This document shows, piece by piece, positions 35,147-46,451 of a DNA stretch of 64,000 bases. Source of the stretch: Leptothrix cholodnii SP-6 (GTDB taxonomy: Bacteria; Pseudomonadota; Gammaproteobacteria; Burkholderiales; Burkholderiaceae_C); the NCBI RefSeq assembly GCF_000019785.1, contig NC_010524.1:1550001-1614000 (forward strand), written 5' to 3'. The notes under the pieces were generated by a model. The model had not been told where the DNA came from. It did not search any database and saw nothing but the letters and a program-made list of their open reading frames with translations. How positions within the stretch are numbered: the first letter of the stretch is position 1; the number at the start of each line of letters is the position of its first letter. Made by a program: the position numbers and the translations under genes.

Positions 35147-35893
35147 ATGGACACGAATCGCAAACTGGTGGTGGGCAACTGGAAGATGCATGGCAGCCAC
35201 GTTGCCAATGCCGAGTTGCTGCAAGGCGTGCTGGCCGCTCGGCCCTTTGGCTGCGACGTGGCGGTGTGTGCGCCGTTCCCCTATCTGTCCGAGGTGGCGG
35301 TGACGCTGGCCGGCAGCCCTCTTCTGTGGGGTGCGCAGGATTGTTCGGCCCACGAGCAGGGCGCCTACACCGGCGAGGTGTCGGCTGCGATGCTGGCCGA
35401 GTTTGGCTGCCGCTATGTCATCGTCGGCCACTCGGAGCGGCGCGCCTATCACGCCGAATCCGACCAGCTGGTGGCCGACAAGGCCAAGGCCGCGCTGGCC
35501 CGAGGCATCACGCCGATCGTCTGCGTCGGCGAGACGCTGGCGCAGCGTGAGGCCGGTGAAACGGCAACGGTGGTCAAGCGCCAGCTCTCGGTCGTGATCC
35601 ACGCCCTGACGCACTGCATCGGCGAAATCGTGGTTGCCTACGAGCCGGTCTGGGCGATCGGCACCGGTCGCACGGCCACCCCGGAACAGGCTCAGGAAGT
35701 GCATGCCCTGCTGCGCGCCCAGCTGGCTGCCGCAACGCCGCACGCCGCGCAGATGAAATTGCTCTATGGCGGCAGCGTCAAGCCTGACAACGCCGACTCG
35801 CTGTTCGCTCAGCCCGACATCGACGGTGGCCTGATCGGTGGCGCGGCGCTCAAGGCGGCCGACTTCGTCGCCATCGTGCGCGCAGCCGGCTGA
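35147..35893 (+). CDS. tpiA: Triosephosphate isomerase
   Basis: This 248-residue TIM-barrel enzyme interconverts dihydroxyacetone phosphate and glyceraldehyde 3-phosphate. Family motifs are complete: [10 protein letters not shown] (catalytic Lys), IVGHSERR (catalytic His), [11 protein letters not shown] (catalytic Glu) and [10 protein letters not shown]. The length is standard. GAGG lies about 8 bases before the ATG. It sits between a quinone oxidoreductase and secG, the usual tpiA-secG arrangement. Confidence 0.97.
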   Translation: MDTNRKLVVGNWKMHGSHVANAELLQGVLAARPFGCDVAVCAPFPYLSEVAVTLAGSPLLWGAQDCSAHEQGAYTGEVSAAMLAEFGCRYVIVGHSERRAYHAESDQLVADKAKAALARGITPIVCVGETLAQREAGETATVVKRQLSVVIHALTHCIGEIVVAYEPVWAIGTGRTATPEQAQEVHALLRAQLAAATPHAAQMKLLYGGSVKPDNADSLFAQPDIDGGLIGGAALKAADFVAIVRAAG

Positions 35894-35928
35894 ACCTCAA
35901 TCGAATCGTTTTCTGGAGACGCTCTCCC

Positions 35929-36330
35929 ATGCAAGTGTTGATGAATCTGATGCTGCTGACGCAGTTGGTGTCCGCGATCGCGATGATCGGGCTGGTGCTG
36001 GTCCAGCACGGCAAGGGCGCCGACATGGGCGCATCCTTCGGAGGTGGTGCCTCCGGCAGCCTGTTCGGTGCCACCGGCAGCGCCAACTTCCTGTCGCGTT
36101 CGACCGCCATCTGCGCTGCCGTGTTCTTCACCTGCACCCTGGCGCTGGCCTATTTCAGCAACGCGCGCGGCACGAATGTCGGCGGCAGCGTGCTGGATCA
36201 GGCGGTGCCGGCCTTGGCGGCCAGTGCGCCTGCGGCATCGGGCGCCGAGTTGATTCCGGGTGCGGCACCGGTTGCGGCGCCTGCCGTGGTGGCTCCCGCC
36301 GTGCCGGCATCTGCGGCTGCTTCGAACTGA
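35929..36330 (+). CDS. secG: SecG, preprotein translocase subunit
   Basis: This 133-residue protein has two helices (about residues 5-25 and 52-73) joined by a Gly-rich loop with GKGADMGASFGGGASGSLFG, the SecG signature. SecG assists SecYE during protein export. The C-terminal 50 residues are Ala/Pro/Val-rich and of low complexity, as is common in betaproteobacterial SecG. A TGGAGA site lies upstream of the ATG. It is followed by tRNA-Leu and the nuo operon. Confidence 0.94.
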   Translation: MQVLMNLMLLTQLVSAIAMIGLVLVQHGKGADMGASFGGGASGSLFGATGSANFLSRSTAICAAVFFTCTLALAYFSNARGTNVGGSVLDQAVPALAASAPAASGAELIPGAAPVAAPAVVAPAVPASAAASN

Positions 36331-36374
36331 CGTGGCGGCATTGCAGCATTCAATAGAAAACCTTGCGCAACACC

Positions 36375-36403
36375 TTGAGACAAACCCTGGTACGCGCTAG
36401 AAT
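36375..36403 (+). promoter_or_regulatory. Sigma-70 promoter upstream of tRNA-Leu and nuo
   Basis: TTGAGA (36375-36380) and TAGAAT (36398-36403) are separated by 17 bases, close to the sigma-70 consensus. Transcription would start near 36410, about 100 bases before tRNA-Leu. A further TTGACA at 36458-36463 lacks a good -10. The whole 36331-36511 gap is relatively AT-rich and holds no coding sequence. Confidence 0.65.
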
Positions 36404-36511
36404 TCATGGCTGTGCTGATAAGCAATTCCTCACGCGAATCAGTGCCTTGAGTTTGATTTGACAAGACAATCTGAGGCAGGCTTTCAGAGTGGGTTGTCAG
36501 ATTGCAGACAT

Positions 36512-36596
36512 GCCGACGTGGTGAAATTGGTAGACACGCTATCTTGAGGGGGTAGTGGCGAAAGCTGTGCGAGTTCGAGTCTCGCCGTCGGCACCA
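36512..36596 (+). tRNA. tRNA-Leu (anticodon GAG)
   Basis: The 85-base sequence folds as a class II tRNA. The acceptor stem GCCGACG pairs with CGTCGGC and the CCA end is encoded (36594-36596). The anticodon stem CTATC/GGTAG holds the loop TTGAGGG with anticodon GAG at 36546-36548, reading CUC and CUU. A long variable arm (TGGCGAAAGCTGT) and the T-loop GTTCGAGTC are present. It lies between secG and nuoA. The following 227 bases (36597-36823) before nuoA are non-coding, with only weak promoter-like sequence (TTGCCG 36743, TTATTT 36765). Confidence 0.97.
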
Positions 36597-36823
36597 AAGA
36601 TTTGAATTGATTGGACCCAAGGGTTGGTCGCTCATCCGGCGACTGGCCCAGCGCCCTGACGAAGACGTGCAAGAGGCTCTGGCCTCTGCGATCCAGCAGG
36701 GAACGAAGTGGGCGCGCTGAGTGTGTGGCCGTTGCAACCATGTTGCCGGTCATGACGGCGCGCTTTATTTTTTGTCGGATGGTTCCCGCTGTTCCGGGAA
36801 TGAGACTGTGAAGGCCTGAAGCC

Positions 36824-37183
36824 ATGAACCTGGAAAACTACCTACCTGTCATCCTGTTCATCCTGGTGGGTGTCGGGGTTGGCGTGGCACCCCAGGTGCT
36901 GGGTTTTCTGCTTGGTCCGCGTCGTCCGTATGCGGCCAAGAACTCTCCCTACGAGTGCGGTTTCGAGGCCTTCGAGGACGCGCGCATGAAGTTCGATGTG
37001 CGCTACTACCTGGTTGCCATCCTCTTCATCTTGTTCGATCTCGAGATCGCCTTCCTCTTTCCGTGGGCGGTGTCTCTGCGCGAGATCGGTGCAACCGGCT
37101 TCTGGGCCATGATGATCTTCCTGGGCATCCTCGTGGTGGGATTCGTCTATGAATGGAAGAAGGGCGCCCTCGACTGGGAATGA
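36824..37183 (+). CDS. nuoA: NADH dehydrogenase I subunit A
   Basis: This 119-residue membrane subunit of complex I has three helices. The conserved loop [20 protein letters not shown] between helices 1 and 2 is the part of NuoA that lines the quinone-binding region. It is the first of fourteen contiguous nuo genes in the order A to N, all on the plus strand. The stop is 24 bases before nuoB. Confidence 0.97.
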   Translation: MNLENYLPVILFILVGVGVGVAPQVLGFLLGPRRPYAAKNSPYECGFEAFEDARMKFDVRYYLVAILFILFDLEIAFLFPWAVSLREIGATGFWAMMIFLGILVVGFVYEWKKGALDWE

Positions 37184-37207
37184 CGCAAGCCATCACAAGG
37201 ACACACC

Positions 37208-37684
37208 ATGGGCATTGAAGGCGTTCTCAAGGAAGGTTTCGTCACGACCAGTGTCGATACCTTGATCAACTGGTCCAAGACCGGCTCGCTCTGGCCGATG
37301 ACCTTCGGTCTGGCGTGCTGTGCGGTCGAGATGATGCATGCGGGCGCATCACGCTACGACATCGATCGTTTCGGCATGCTGTTCCGCCCCAGTCCGCGGC
37401 AGAGCGATCTGATGATCGTGGCCGGCACGTTATGCAACAAGATGGCGCCGGCGTTGCGCAAGGTCTATGACCAGATGGCCGAGCCGCGCTGGGTGCTGAG
37501 CATGGGCTCGTGTGCCAATGGCGGTGGTTATTACCACTACAGCTATTCGGTCGTGCGGGGTTGCGACCGCGTGGTGCCGGTCGACGTCTACGTGCCGGGC
37601 TGTCCGCCCACGGCCGAGGCGCTGCTCTACGGCATCCTGCAGTTGCAGGCCAAGATCCGCCGCGAAAACACCATCGCGCGCTGA
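37208..37684 (+). CDS. nuoB: NADH dehydrogenase I subunit B (N2 cluster)
   Basis: This 158-residue peripheral-arm subunit binds cluster N2, the last Fe-S centre before quinone. Ligand cysteines C37-C38 ([11 protein letters not shown]), C102 ([13 protein letters not shown]) and C132 ([11 protein letters not shown]) are present. It contacts NuoD, and together they form the quinone site. [12 protein letters not shown] contains an additional cysteine not needed for the cluster. It lies 13 bases ahead of nuoC. Confidence 0.97.
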   Translation: MGIEGVLKEGFVTTSVDTLINWSKTGSLWPMTFGLACCAVEMMHAGASRYDIDRFGMLFRPSPRQSDLMIVAGTLCNKMAPALRKVYDQMAEPRWVLSMGSCANGGGYYHYSYSVVRGCDRVVPVDVYVPGCPPTAEALLYGILQLQAKIRRENTIAR

Positions 37685-37697
37685 GCAGAGGCTTTCG

Positions 37698-38297
37698 ATG
37701 ACTCAAAAACTGGACACCCTGCAGGCTGCGATCGAGCGTGTGATCGGCGATCGCATCGTGCATCTCGTGCGCGATCGTGGCGAGCTCACCTTGACCGTCA
37801 AGGCAACTGACTACGCTGCCATCGGCAAGACGCTGCGTGATCATCCGGACCTCGGATTCGAGCAGCTGATCGACATCTGCGGCGTCGACTACAGCGGCTA
37901 CAAGGACGGTGGTTACGAGGGCCTGCGTTATGCGGCGGTCTCGCACCTGCTGTCGGTGCAGCACAACTGGCGCCTGCGCCTGAAGGTGTTCGCGCCCGAC
38001 GACGACTTCCCGCTGGTCGCTTCGCTCACGCCGATCTGGAGCGGTGCCAACTGGTTCGAGCGCGAAGCCTTCGACATGTACGGGATCGTCTTCGACGGTC
38101 ACACCGACCTGCGTCGCATCCTGACCGACTATGGCTTCATCGGGCATCCGATGCGCAAGGACTTCCCGGTCACCGGTCATGTCGAGATGCGCTACGACCC
38201 CGAGCAGAAGCGCGTGATCTACCAGCCGGTCTCGATCGAGCCGCGCGAGATCACGCCGCGCATCATCCGCGAAGACAACTACGGCGGCCTGCACTAA
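37698..38297 (+). CDS. nuoC: NADH dehydrogenase I subunit C
   Basis: This 199-residue peripheral subunit (30-kDa subunit family) carries the family signature [19 protein letters not shown] and the C-terminal [12 protein letters not shown] typical of betaproteobacterial NuoC. The ATG at 37698 is chosen because the sequence upstream of it in frame is only a nuoB shadow. NuoC is separate from NuoD here, unlike the fused NuoCD of E. coli. Confidence 0.96.
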   Translation: MTQKLDTLQAAIERVIGDRIVHLVRDRGELTLTVKATDYAAIGKTLRDHPDLGFEQLIDICGVDYSGYKDGGYEGLRYAAVSHLLSVQHNWRLRLKVFAPDDDFPLVASLTPIWSGANWFEREAFDMYGIVFDGHTDLRRILTDYGFIGHPMRKDFPVTGHVEMRYDPEQKRVIYQPVSIEPREITPRIIREDNYGGLH

Positions 38298-38315
38298 GCG
38301 CCAACGAGCACAGTC

Positions 38316-39569
38316 ATGGCAGAAATCAAGAACTACACGCTGAACTTCGGTCCCCAGCACCCGGCCGCGCACGGTGTGCTGCGCCTGGTGCTCGAACTGG
38401 ACGGCGAAGTCATCCAGCGTGCCGACCCACACATCGGCCTGCTGCACCGCGGCACCGAGAAGCTGGCCGAGAGCAAGACCTTCATCCAGTCCTTGCCCTA
38501 CATGGACCGTCTCGACTACGTGTCGATGATGTGCAACGAGCACGCCTACTGCCTGGCGATCGAAAAGCTCATGGGCATCCAGGTGCCCGAGCGGGCGCAG
38601 TACATCCGCGTCATGTTCAGCGAGATCACGCGTCTGCTGAACCATCTGCTGTGGCTGGGCTGTCACGGCATGGACTGCGGTGCGATGAACATGCTCATCT
38701 ACTGCTTCCGGGAGCGTGAAGACCTGTTCGACATGTACGAGGCGGTGTCGGGTGCACGCATGCACGCGGCCTATTTCCGTCCGGGCGGTGTCTATCGCGA
38801 CCTGCCGGACGTGATGCCGCAGTACAAGGTCAGCAAGATCCGCAACGCCAAGGCGATGGCGCGTCTCAACGAGAACCGCCAGGGCTCGCTGCTCGATTTC
38901 ATCGACGATTTCACCAAGCGCTTCCCGACGCTGGTCGACGAATACGAAACGCTGCTGACCGATAACCGCATCTGGAAGCAGCGCACCGTGGGCATCGGCG
39001 TGCTGACGCCCGAGCGGGCGCTCAACCTTGGCCTGACCGGCGCGATGATCCGCGGCTCCGGCATCGCCTGGGACCTGCGCAAGACGCAGCCCTACGACGT
39101 CTACGACCGCATGGACTTCGACATCCCGGTTGGCGTCAACGGCGACACCTACGACCGCTACCTGGTGCGTGTCGAGGAGATGCGCCAGTCGAACCGCATC
39201 ATCGAGCAGTGCTCGGCTTGGCTGCGTGCCAATCCGGGCCCGGTGATCACCGACAACCACAAGGTCGCTCCGCCGTCGCGCGTCGAGATGAAGACCTCGA
39301 TGGAAGAGCTGATCCACCACTTCAAGCTGTTCACCGAAGGTTTCCACGTGCCCGAAGGCGAGGCCTATGCGGCCGTCGAGCACCCGAAGGGCGAGTTCGG
39401 CATCTACGCCATCAGCGATGGCGCGAACAAGCCGTACCGCCTGAAGATCCGCGCTCCCGGCTTCGCGCATCTGGCCGCACTCGACGAGATGTCGCGTGGC
39501 CACATGATTGCCGACGCCGTGGCCATCATCGGCACGATGGACATCGTGTTCGGCGAAATCGATCGATGA
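38316..39569 (+). CDS. nuoD: NADH dehydrogenase I subunit D (49-kDa)
   Basis: This 417-residue subunit is related to [NiFe] hydrogenase large subunits but lacks the metal ligands, and forms the quinone cavity with NuoB. The N-terminal [20 protein letters not shown] (with the quinone-headgroup His) and [14 protein letters not shown] are intact. The stop overlaps the nuoE start (ATGA at 39566-39569). Confidence 0.97.
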   Translation: MAEIKNYTLNFGPQHPAAHGVLRLVLELDGEVIQRADPHIGLLHRGTEKLAESKTFIQSLPYMDRLDYVSMMCNEHAYCLAIEKLMGIQVPERAQYIRVMFSEITRLLNHLLWLGCHGMDCGAMNMLIYCFREREDLFDMYEAVSGARMHAAYFRPGGVYRDLPDVMPQYKVSKIRNAKAMARLNENRQGSLLDFIDDFTKRFPTLVDEYETLLTDNRIWKQRTVGIGVLTPERALNLGLTGAMIRGSGIAWDLRKTQPYDVYDRMDFDIPVGVNGDTYDRYLVRVEEMRQSNRIIEQCSAWLRANPGPVITDNHKVAPPSRVEMKTSMEELIHHFKLFTEGFHVPEGEAYAAVEHPKGEFGIYAISDGANKPYRLKIRAPGFAHLAALDEMSRGHMIADAVAIIGTMDIVFGEIDR

Positions 39570-40105
39570 GCACCGCCATGTCGAATGCATCCTTCCCGGC
39601 GCAAACCGCGCCGTTCTCGGCCGCCACGCTGGAGCGCTTCGCTCGCGAAGTGGCCAAGTACCCGGCCGATCAGAAGCAGTCGGCCGTGATGGCCTGCCTG
39701 TCGATCGCGCAGCAGGTCAACGGCTGGGTCTCTGCTGAAGCCGAGAAGCAGATCGCCGACTACCTCGGCATGCCCGCGATCGCGGTGCACGAGGTGACGA
39801 CCTTCTACAACATGTACAACCAGCAGCCGGTCGGGCAGTTCAAGCTCAACGTCTGCACCAACCTGCCGTGCCTGTTGCGCAACGGCCAGGCGGCGCTGGA
39901 GCACCTGTGCCAGAAGCTGGGCGTCGAAGACGGTGGCACCACCGCCGACGGCCTGTTCACGGTGCAGAAGTGCGAATGCCTCGGCGCCTGTGCCGACGCG
40001 CCGGTGATGCTGGTCAACGACCGCCAGATGATCAGCTACATGAGCCACGACAAGCTCGACCAGCTGGTCGACACGCTCAAGGCGCACGCCAAGCAAGGGG
40101 CCTGA
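39566..40105 (+). CDS. nuoE: NADH dehydrogenase I subunit E (24-kDa)
   Basis: This 179-residue subunit carries a [2Fe-2S] cluster (N1a), with ligands C97 and C102 (NVCTNLPC) and C138 and C142 (CECLGAC). It forms the NADH dehydrogenase module with NuoF and NuoG. The first ATG at 39566 overlaps nuoD; a second at codon 5 is possible. It ends 4 bases before nuoF. Confidence 0.96.
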   Translation: MSTAMSNASFPAQTAPFSAATLERFAREVAKYPADQKQSAVMACLSIAQQVNGWVSAEAEKQIADYLGMPAIAVHEVTTFYNMYNQQPVGQFKLNVCTNLPCLLRNGQAALEHLCQKLGVEDGGTTADGLFTVQKCECLGACADAPVMLVNDRQMISYMSHDKLDQLVDTLKAHAKQGA

Positions 40106-40109
40106 TCCG

Positions 40110-41468
40110 ATGACGCTCGATCTCTCCCAAGTGCTGGCCGGCTTCCAGGCCACCGGCACCGAAACCTGCTTTCACGACCGCCACATCAACTCGCAGATCT
40201 ATGCGGGCCTGAACGGCAAGAACTGGCGCCTGGCCGACTACGAAGCGCGTGGCGGCTACCAGGCGCTGCGCAAGATCCTCGGCGCCGACGGCGGCGAGGG
40301 CATGACCGCCGATCAGGTGATCGCCGAGGTCAAGGGTTCGGGTCTGCGCGGCCGGGGCGGTGCGGGTTTCCCGACCGGCCTCAAGTGGAGTTTCATGCCG
40401 CGCGCCCTGCCGGTGCAGAAGTACCTGGTCTGCAACTCCGACGAGGGTGAGCCGGGCACGTGCAAGGATCGCGACATCCTGCGCTACAACCCGCACATCG
40501 TCATCGAAGGCATGATCATCGCGGCCTACGCGATGGGCATCACGGTCGGCTACAACTACATACACGGCGAGATCTTCGACGCCTACGAGCGTTTCGAAGA
40601 GGCGCTCGAGGAAGCGCGTGCCGCCGGCTATCTGGGCAACCAGATCCTGGGCAGCAGGCACACCTTCCAGCTGCACGCCTTCCACGGTTTCGGCGCCTAC
40701 ATCTGCGGTGAAGAGACCGCGCTGCTCGAATCGCTCGAAGGCAAGAAGGGCCAGCCGCGCTTCAAGCCGCCGTTCCCGGCCAGCTTCGGCCTGTACGGCA
40801 AGCCGACCACGATCAACAACACCGAAACCTTCGCGGCGGTGCCCTGGATCATCCGCAACGGCGGTCCGGCCTACCTCGAATGCGGCAAGCCCAACAACGG
40901 CGGCACCAAGATCTTCTCGATGGTCGGTGACGTCGAACGTCCGGGCAACTACGAGATCCCGATGGGCACGCCGTTCAGCACGCTGCTGGAGCTCGCCGGT
41001 GGCGTCAAGGGTGGCAAGAAGCTCAAGGCCGTGATCCCTGGCGGATCGTCGTCGCCGGTGCTGCCGGCCGACGTCATGATGGCCTGCACGATGGACTATG
41101 ACTCCATCAGCAAGGCCGGTTCGATGCTCGGTTCGGGCGCCGTGATCGTGATGGACGACACCCGCTGCATGGTCAAGAGCCTGCTGCGCCTGTCGTACTT
41201 CTACAGCCACGAAAGCTGCGGCCAGTGCACGCCGTGCCGCGAAGGCACCGGCTGGCTGTGGCGCATCGTCGACCGCATCGAACACGGCCATGGCCGTGCC
41301 GAAGACCTGGCGCTGCTCGACAACGTGGCCGAGAACATCATGGGTCGCACCATCTGCGCCCTCGGCGATGCCGCCGCGATGCCCGTGCGCGCGATGCTCA
41401 AGCATTTCCGCCACGAGTTCGTCCACCACATCGAGCACAAGACCTGCGTGGTCCCGGCTTACGTCTGA
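40110..41468 (+). CDS. nuoF: NADH dehydrogenase I subunit F (51-kDa, FMN and NADH site)
   Basis: This 452-residue flavoprotein oxidises NADH. The Gly-rich NADH/FMN motif [20 protein letters not shown] and the N3 cluster motif [15 protein letters not shown] are intact, with the fourth Cys in [14 protein letters not shown]. The C-terminus [14 protein letters not shown] is typical of proteobacterial NuoF. It lies 18 bases before nuoG. Confidence 0.97.
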   Translation: MTLDLSQVLAGFQATGTETCFHDRHINSQIYAGLNGKNWRLADYEARGGYQALRKILGADGGEGMTADQVIAEVKGSGLRGRGGAGFPTGLKWSFMPRALPVQKYLVCNSDEGEPGTCKDRDILRYNPHIVIEGMIIAAYAMGITVGYNYIHGEIFDAYERFEEALEEARAAGYLGNQILGSRHTFQLHAFHGFGAYICGEETALLESLEGKKGQPRFKPPFPASFGLYGKPTTINNTETFAAVPWIIRNGGPAYLECGKPNNGGTKIFSMVGDVERPGNYEIPMGTPFSTLLELAGGVKGGKKLKAVIPGGSSSPVLPADVMMACTMDYDSISKAGSMLGSGAVIVMDDTRCMVKSLLRLSYFYSHESCGQCTPCREGTGWLWRIVDRIEHGHGRAEDLALLDNVAENIMGRTICALGDAAAMPVRAMLKHFRHEFVHHIEHKTCVVPAYV

Positions 41469-41486
41469 CCGGCTGGTGAGAAGCAC

Positions 41487-43799
41487 ATGATTGAAATCGA
41501 ACTCGACGGCAAGAAGGTCTCGGTCAACGAAGGCAGCATGGTGATGCATGCGGCCGAAGCGGCCGGCACCTACATCCCGCATTTCTGCTACCACAAGAAG
41601 CTCTCGATCGCGGCCAACTGCCGCATGTGCCTGGTCGACGTCGAGAAGGCGCCCAAGCCGATGCCGGCCTGCGCCACTCCGGTGACGCAGGGCATGATCG
41701 TGCGCACCAAGAGCGACAAGGCGCTGAAGGCGCAGCAGTCGGTGATGGAGTTCCTGCTCATCAATCACCCGCTCGACTGCCCGATCTGCGACCAGGGCGG
41801 CGAATGCCAGTTGCAGGATCTGGCCGTGGGCTACGGCAAGTCGGCCTCGCGCTACGAAGAAGAAAAGCGCGTGGTCTTCCATAAAGAGGTCGGCCCGCTG
41901 ATCTCGATGGAAGAGATGAGCCGTTGCATCCATTGCACCCGCTGCGTGCGCTTCGGCCAGGAAGTGGCCGGCCAGATGGAACTGGGCATGATCCATCGCG
42001 GCGAGCACTCCGAGATCACCACGGTGGTCGGCGAGACGATCGACTCCGAGCTGTCGGGCAACATGATCGACATCTGCCCGGTCGGTGCGCTCACCAGCAA
42101 GCCGTTCCGCTACAGCGCCCGCACCTGGGAACTGTCGCGCCGCAAGAGCGTCAGCCCGCATGACAGCAACGGCGCCAACCTCGTGGTGCAGGTCAAGAAC
42201 CACCAGGTCCTGCGCGTGGTGCCGTTCGAGAACGACGCCGTCAACGAATGCTGGATCGCCGACCGCGACCGCTTCAGCTACGAAGCCTTCAACAGCGACG
42301 CCCGCAACACGACGCCCATGCTCAAGCAGGGCGGCCAGTGGAAGGCGGTCGACTGGACCTCGGCGCTCGAATACGTCGCCAAGGGTCTGAAGGGCATCGC
42401 CGCACAACACGGCAATGCCTCGATCGGCGCGCTGGCGTCGGCCTGTTCCACCAGCGAAGAGCTCTACCTGCTCGGCCAGCTGGTGCGTGGCCTGGGCAGC
42501 GACAACATCGATCACCGCCTGCGTCACGCCGACTTCCGACAGGACGCCGGTGCGGTGCGCTGGCTCGGTACTTCGATCGCGAGCCTGTCGACGCTCGATC
42601 GCGCGCTGGTCGTCGGCTCGTTCCTGCGCAAGGATCACCCGCTGTTCGCGCAGCGGCTGCGCCAGGCGGCGCGCCGCGGTGCGCAGGTCACCCGCGTGCA
42701 TGCGCTGGCCGACAATTGGCTGATCAGCATCGCCGCCGAAGCCGTCGGCGCGCCGAGCGAATGGGTCACGCTGCTGGGCGAGATCGCCAGTGCGATCGCG
42801 GCAGCCAAGGGCGTTGCCGCACCGTTCGCGCTGACCGCCGGCGCGCAGGCTCAGGCCATCGCGCAGAGTCTGCTCGGTGGTGAACGCAAGGCCGTGCTGC
42901 TCGGCAACGCCGCAGCGCAGCATCCGCAAGCCGACGATCTGCTGGCCTTGGCCAACTGGATCGCAGAACAGACCGGCGCCAGCGTCGGCTACCTGGGCGA
43001 AGCCGGCAACAGCGTCGGCGCCCAGCTGGTCGGTGCGCAGCCGCAGCAAGGCGGCCTCGACGCCGGCCAGATGCTGGCCCAGCCGCGCAAGGCCTATCTG
43101 CTGTTCAACACCGAGCCGGTGCTGGACGCGGCCAACGCAGCCCGTGCCGCCAAGGCGCTGGCCGCCGCCGACATGGTGGTGGCGTTCAGCCCCTTCAGCG
43201 CCAACCTCGAACACGCCGACGTGCTGCTGCCGATCGCGCCGTTCACCGAGACCGGTGGCAGCTTCGTCAATGCCGACGGCCGCGTGCAGAGCTTCCACGG
43301 CGTCGTGCGTCCGCTGGGCGACACCCGTCCGGGCTGGAAGGTGCTGCGCGTGCTCGGCAACCTGCTGGGCCTGCCGGGCTTCACGCAGGAGACGGTCGAG
43401 GAAGTGCGTGCCCAGGCTTACGGCGATGTCGCCACGATCCCGGCCCGTCTGTCCAACCGCACCCGCACGCTGGCGCGCACGGCGGCCACGCCGCAGGGTC
43501 TGCAGCGTCTGGCCGACGTGCCCATCTACGCCACCGATTCGACGGTGCGCCGCGCCCCGGCGCTGCAGCGCACGGCCGATGCCGCCGCATCCGTGGTCAG
43601 CGTGCCGTCCGAGCTGTGGGGCCGGCTCGGCCTCGTGGCGGGCGCCTCGCTGCGCATCACGCAAGACGGTGCCTCGGTGACCTTGCCGGCTCAGCTCGAT
43701 GCCAGCCTGGCCGCCAACACCGTGCGCGTGAGCGCGGCGCTTTCCGCCACCGCAGTCCTGGGTGACGCCTTCGGCACCCTTGCCGTCGAACCCGCCTGA
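41487..43799 (+). CDS. nuoG: NADH dehydrogenase I subunit G (75-kDa)
   Basis: This 770-residue subunit has an N-terminal [2Fe-2S] domain ([17 protein letters not shown]), a His/Cys 4Fe-4S site ([18 protein letters not shown]) and further cysteines CIHCTRC, which carry electrons from NuoF towards NuoI. The large C-terminal half is molybdopterin-oxidoreductase-like without a cofactor. The C-terminal half is Ala-rich and less conserved, as usual. It ends 14 bases before nuoH. Confidence 0.96.
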   Translation: MIEIELDGKKVSVNEGSMVMHAAEAAGTYIPHFCYHKKLSIAANCRMCLVDVEKAPKPMPACATPVTQGMIVRTKSDKALKAQQSVMEFLLINHPLDCPICDQGGECQLQDLAVGYGKSASRYEEEKRVVFHKEVGPLISMEEMSRCIHCTRCVRFGQEVAGQMELGMIHRGEHSEITTVVGETIDSELSGNMIDICPVGALTSKPFRYSARTWELSRRKSVSPHDSNGANLVVQVKNHQVLRVVPFENDAVNECWIADRDRFSYEAFNSDARNTTPMLKQGGQWKAVDWTSALEYVAKGLKGIAAQHGNASIGALASACSTSEELYLLGQLVRGLGSDNIDHRLRHADFRQDAGAVRWLGTSIASLSTLDRALVVGSFLRKDHPLFAQRLRQAARRGAQVTRVHALADNWLISIAAEAVGAPSEWVTLLGEIASAIAAAKGVAAPFALTAGAQAQAIAQSLLGGERKAVLLGNAAAQHPQADDLLALANWIAEQTGASVGYLGEAGNSVGAQLVGAQPQQGGLDAGQMLAQPRKAYLLFNTEPVLDAANAARAAKALAAADMVVAFSPFSANLEHADVLLPIAPFTETGGSFVNADGRVQSFHGVVRPLGDTRPGWKVLRVLGNLLGLPGFTQETVEEVRAQAYGDVATIPARLSNRTRTLARTAATPQGLQRLADVPIYATDSTVRRAPALQRTADAAASVVSVPSELWGRLGLVAGASLRITQDGASVTLPAQLDASLAANTVRVSAALSATAVLGDAFGTLAVEPA

Positions 43800-43813
43800 G
43801 CCTGGACCTGATC

Positions 43814-44872
43814 ATGCTGGACACCCTGCAAACATTCGGAAGCGCGACGCTGGGCGGCGCCTGGCCTGTCGTCTGGACCCTGCTCAAGATCGTCGTGGTG
43901 CTGCTGCCGCTGATGGGCTGCGTGGCCTATCTGACGCTGTGGGAGCGCAAGGCGATCGGCTGGACGCAGATCCGCCCGGGCCCCAACCGCGTCGGCCCCT
44001 GGGGTCTGCTGACCCCGATCGCCGATGCGGTCAAGCTGCTGTTCAAGGAAATCATCACCCCGAGCGCGGCCAACAAGGGCCTGTTCTACCTCGGCCCGAT
44101 CATGACCATCATGCCGGCGCTGGCCGCCTGGGCGGTGGTGCCGTTCGGCCCCGACGTCGCGCTGGCCAACGTCAACGCCGGCCTGCTGTTCCTGATGGCG
44201 ATCACCTCGATGGAGGTCTACGGCGTGATCATCGCCGGCTGGGCCTCGAACTCGAAGTACGCCTTCCTGGGTGCGATGCGTGCGTCGGCCCAGATGGTCA
44301 GCTACGAGATCGCGATGGGCTTCTGCTTCGTCGTCGTGCTGATGGTCACCGGCAGCCTGAACATGACCGACATCGTCGTCGGCCAGACCAAGGGCAACTT
44401 CGCGTCGATGGGGCTGAACTTCCTGTCGTGGAACTGGTTGCCGCTGTTCCCGATCTTCATCGTCTACTTCATCTCGGGCCTGGCTGAAACCAACCGCCAC
44501 CCGTTCGACGTGGTCGAAGGTGAAGCCGAGATCGTGGCCGGTCACATGATCGAGTACTCGGGCATGTCGTTCGCGATGTTCTTCCTGGCCGAATACGCCA
44601 ACATGATCCTGGTCTCGGTGCTGGCCGTGATCATGTTCCTCGGCGGCTGGGATGCACCGGTTTCCTTCCTGTCGTTCATTCCGGGCTGGATCTGGCTGGG
44701 CATCAAGACCTTCTGCGTGGCCACGATGTTCCTGTGGGTGCGAGCCACCTTCCCGCGCTATCGCTACGACCAGATCATGCGTCTGGGCTGGAAGATCTTC
44801 ATTCCGATCACGCTCGTGTGGCTGGTCGTGGTGGGCCTGTGGATCCAGTCGCCCTGGAATGTCTGGCTGTAA
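43814..44872 (+). CDS. nuoH: NADH dehydrogenase I subunit H
   Basis: This 352-residue membrane subunit with about eight helices connects the peripheral arm to the proton-pumping arm and forms part of the quinone tunnel. Conserved pieces are [20 protein letters not shown] and [20 protein letters not shown] (the charged loop). Another is [20 protein letters not shown] near the C-terminus. It lies 30 bases before nuoI. Confidence 0.97.
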   Translation: MLDTLQTFGSATLGGAWPVVWTLLKIVVVLLPLMGCVAYLTLWERKAIGWTQIRPGPNRVGPWGLLTPIADAVKLLFKEIITPSAANKGLFYLGPIMTIMPALAAWAVVPFGPDVALANVNAGLLFLMAITSMEVYGVIIAGWASNSKYAFLGAMRASAQMVSYEIAMGFCFVVVLMVTGSLNMTDIVVGQTKGNFASMGLNFLSWNWLPLFPIFIVYFISGLAETNRHPFDVVEGEAEIVAGHMIEYSGMSFAMFFLAEYANMILVSVLAVIMFLGGWDAPVSFLSFIPGWIWLGIKTFCVATMFLWVRATFPRYRYDQIMRLGWKIFIPITLVWLVVVGLWIQSPWNVWL

Positions 44873-44902
44873 GGCGCGCACGCGTATCCCAAGGAAACTC
44901 AC

Positions 44903-45400
44903 ATGTCCGCCGTGACCAGTGTCAAGGATTTCGTCTCCAGCTTCATGCTGCTGGAGCTGCTCAAGGGCCTCAAGCTCACCGGCCGTCATTTCTTCCAGCG
45001 CACGGTGACCGTGCAGTTCCCGGAAGAGAAGACGCCGCTGTCGCCGCGCTTTCGGGGCCTGCATGCGCTGCGCCGTTATGAAAACGGCGAAGAGCGCTGC
45101 ATCGCCTGCAAGCTGTGCGAGGCCGTCTGCCCCGCGATGGCGATCACCATCGAGAGCGATGTGCGCGCCGACGGCAGCCGCCGCACGACGCGCTACGACA
45201 TCGATCTGACCAAGTGCATCTTCTGCGGCTTCTGCGAAGAAAGCTGCCCGGTCGATTCGATCGTCGAGACGCACATCTTCGAATACCACGGCGAAAAACG
45301 CGGTGACCTGTACTTCACGAAGGACATGTTGCTGGCCGTCGGTGATCGCTACGAACAAGAAATTGCAGCCAACAAGGAGGCGGACGCCAAGTACCGCTGA
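44903..45400 (+). CDS. nuoI: NADH dehydrogenase I subunit I (23-kDa, two 4Fe-4S)
   Basis: This 165-residue ferredoxin-like subunit binds clusters N6a and N6b. Motifs are [12 protein letters not shown] (C66, 69, 72, 76) and [12 protein letters not shown] (C105, 108, 111, 115). It passes electrons to N2 in NuoB. An amphipathic N-terminal helix covers about residues 8-25. It is separated from nuoJ by 74 bases, the longest gap inside the operon. Confidence 0.97.
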   Translation: MSAVTSVKDFVSSFMLLELLKGLKLTGRHFFQRTVTVQFPEEKTPLSPRFRGLHALRRYENGEERCIACKLCEAVCPAMAITIESDVRADGSRRTTRYDIDLTKCIFCGFCEESCPVDSIVETHIFEYHGEKRGDLYFTKDMLLAVGDRYEQEIAANKEADAKYR

Positions 45401-45474
45401 ACCGCAGCAGCGGTCCGGGCGACAGCCGTCGCCAGGGATCGCCTGTGCCGGCTTCACGTGTACCCGATGACGAC

Positions 45475-46125
45475 ATGGACACCACCACCGCGCTCTTCTA
45501 CGTCTTTTCCGCCGTCTTGCTCTTTGCGGCGTTCCGGGTCATCACCGCCCGCAGTCCGGTTCACGCCGCGCTGTACCTGGTGCTGGCGTTCTTCACCGCA
45601 TCGTGCGTCTGGATGTTGCTGCAGGCCGAGTTCCTGGCGATCTCGCTGGTGCTGGTCTATGTCGGCGCCGTGATGGTGCTGTTCCTGTTCGTCGTCATGA
45701 TGCTCGACATCAACGTCGATGTGCTGCGGCAGGGTTTCTGGTCGCACTTCCCGGTTGCTGCCACGGTCGGCGTGATCATCGCGCTGGAGATGGCAGTGGT
45801 GCTGCTGCGCGGCTTCAACCTGCCGATCGCCAAGGCGATGCCGGGTGCCGCCGAAGGTGTTCCCAACACCAAGCTGCTGGGGATCGAGCTCTACACCGAC
45901 TACCTCTACCCGCTGGAGATCGCCGCGGTGATCCTGCTGGTGGCGATCATTGCCGCGATCGCGCTGACCCTGCGTCGTCGCAAGGACGTCAAGGGCCAGA
46001 ACCCGGCCGAACAGGTCAAGGCCAAGAAGGCCGATCGCCTGCGCATCGTCAAGATGGATCCGGTGCGTGCCGTGCCCTCCGCGCCGGCCGCCGCCGATGC
46101 CACCGCACCGAAAGGACAAGCCTGA
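45475..46125 (+). CDS. nuoJ: NADH dehydrogenase I subunit J
   Basis: This 216-residue membrane subunit has five helices; [20 protein letters not shown] is the conserved third helix. A charged, Ala/Pro-rich tail of about 40 residues follows the last helix. The ATG at 45475 ([17 protein letters not shown]) is chosen over an upstream GTG at 45445, which would add a polar leader. The stop shares its last base with the nuoK start (TGATG). Confidence 0.95.
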   Translation: MDTTTALFYVFSAVLLFAAFRVITARSPVHAALYLVLAFFTASCVWMLLQAEFLAISLVLVYVGAVMVLFLFVVMMLDINVDVLRQGFWSHFPVAATVGVIIALEMAVVLLRGFNLPIAKAMPGAAEGVPNTKLLGIELYTDYLYPLEIAAVILLVAIIAAIALTLRRRKDVKGQNPAEQVKAKKADRLRIVKMDPVRAVPSAPAAADATAPKGQA

Positions 46126-46430
46126 TGGTCGCCCTCGGACACTACCTGACACTGGGCGCGATCCTGTTCGCGTTGTCGGTGATCGGCATCTTCCTGAACC
46201 GCAAGAACCTGATCGTTCTGCTGATGTGCATCGAGCTGATGCTGCTGGCGGTCAACCTGAACTTCGTCGCCTTCTCGCACTATCTGGGCGATATGGCGGG
46301 GCAGGTCTTCGTCTTCTTCATCCTGACCGTGGCGGCAGCCGAGTCGGCGATCGGCCTGGCCATCCTGGTGGTGCTGTTCCGCAACCGGTCAACGATCAAT
46401 GTCGACGAGCTCGACACTCTGAAGGGCTGA
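46125..46430 (+). CDS. nuoK: NADH dehydrogenase I subunit K
   Basis: This 101-residue subunit has three helices and corresponds to ND4L. The buried glutamates of the proton path are seen in [15 protein letters not shown] and [12 protein letters not shown]. The C-terminus [10 protein letters not shown] is typical. Its start overlaps nuoJ, suggesting coupling; nuoL follows after 21 bases. Confidence 0.96.
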   Translation: MVALGHYLTLGAILFALSVIGIFLNRKNLIVLLMCIELMLLAVNLNFVAFSHYLGDMAGQVFVFFILTVAAAESAIGLAILVVLFRNRSTINVDELDTLKG

Positions 46431-46451
46431 GGCCAGAGGGAACACAAGAAC

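Noticed and set aside
36458..36486. A second tRNA-Leu promoter starting with TTGACA at 36458
   Set aside because: The -35 is perfect, but no acceptable -10 lies 16-18 bases downstream (CTTTCA at best).
40077..43664. A minus-strand open frame of 1195 codons antisense to nuoF and nuoG
   Set aside because: GC-rich third positions of nuoF/nuoG create stop-free antisense frames. The translation is His/Arg/Gln/Ala-rich low complexity, with no family motif and no ribosome site.
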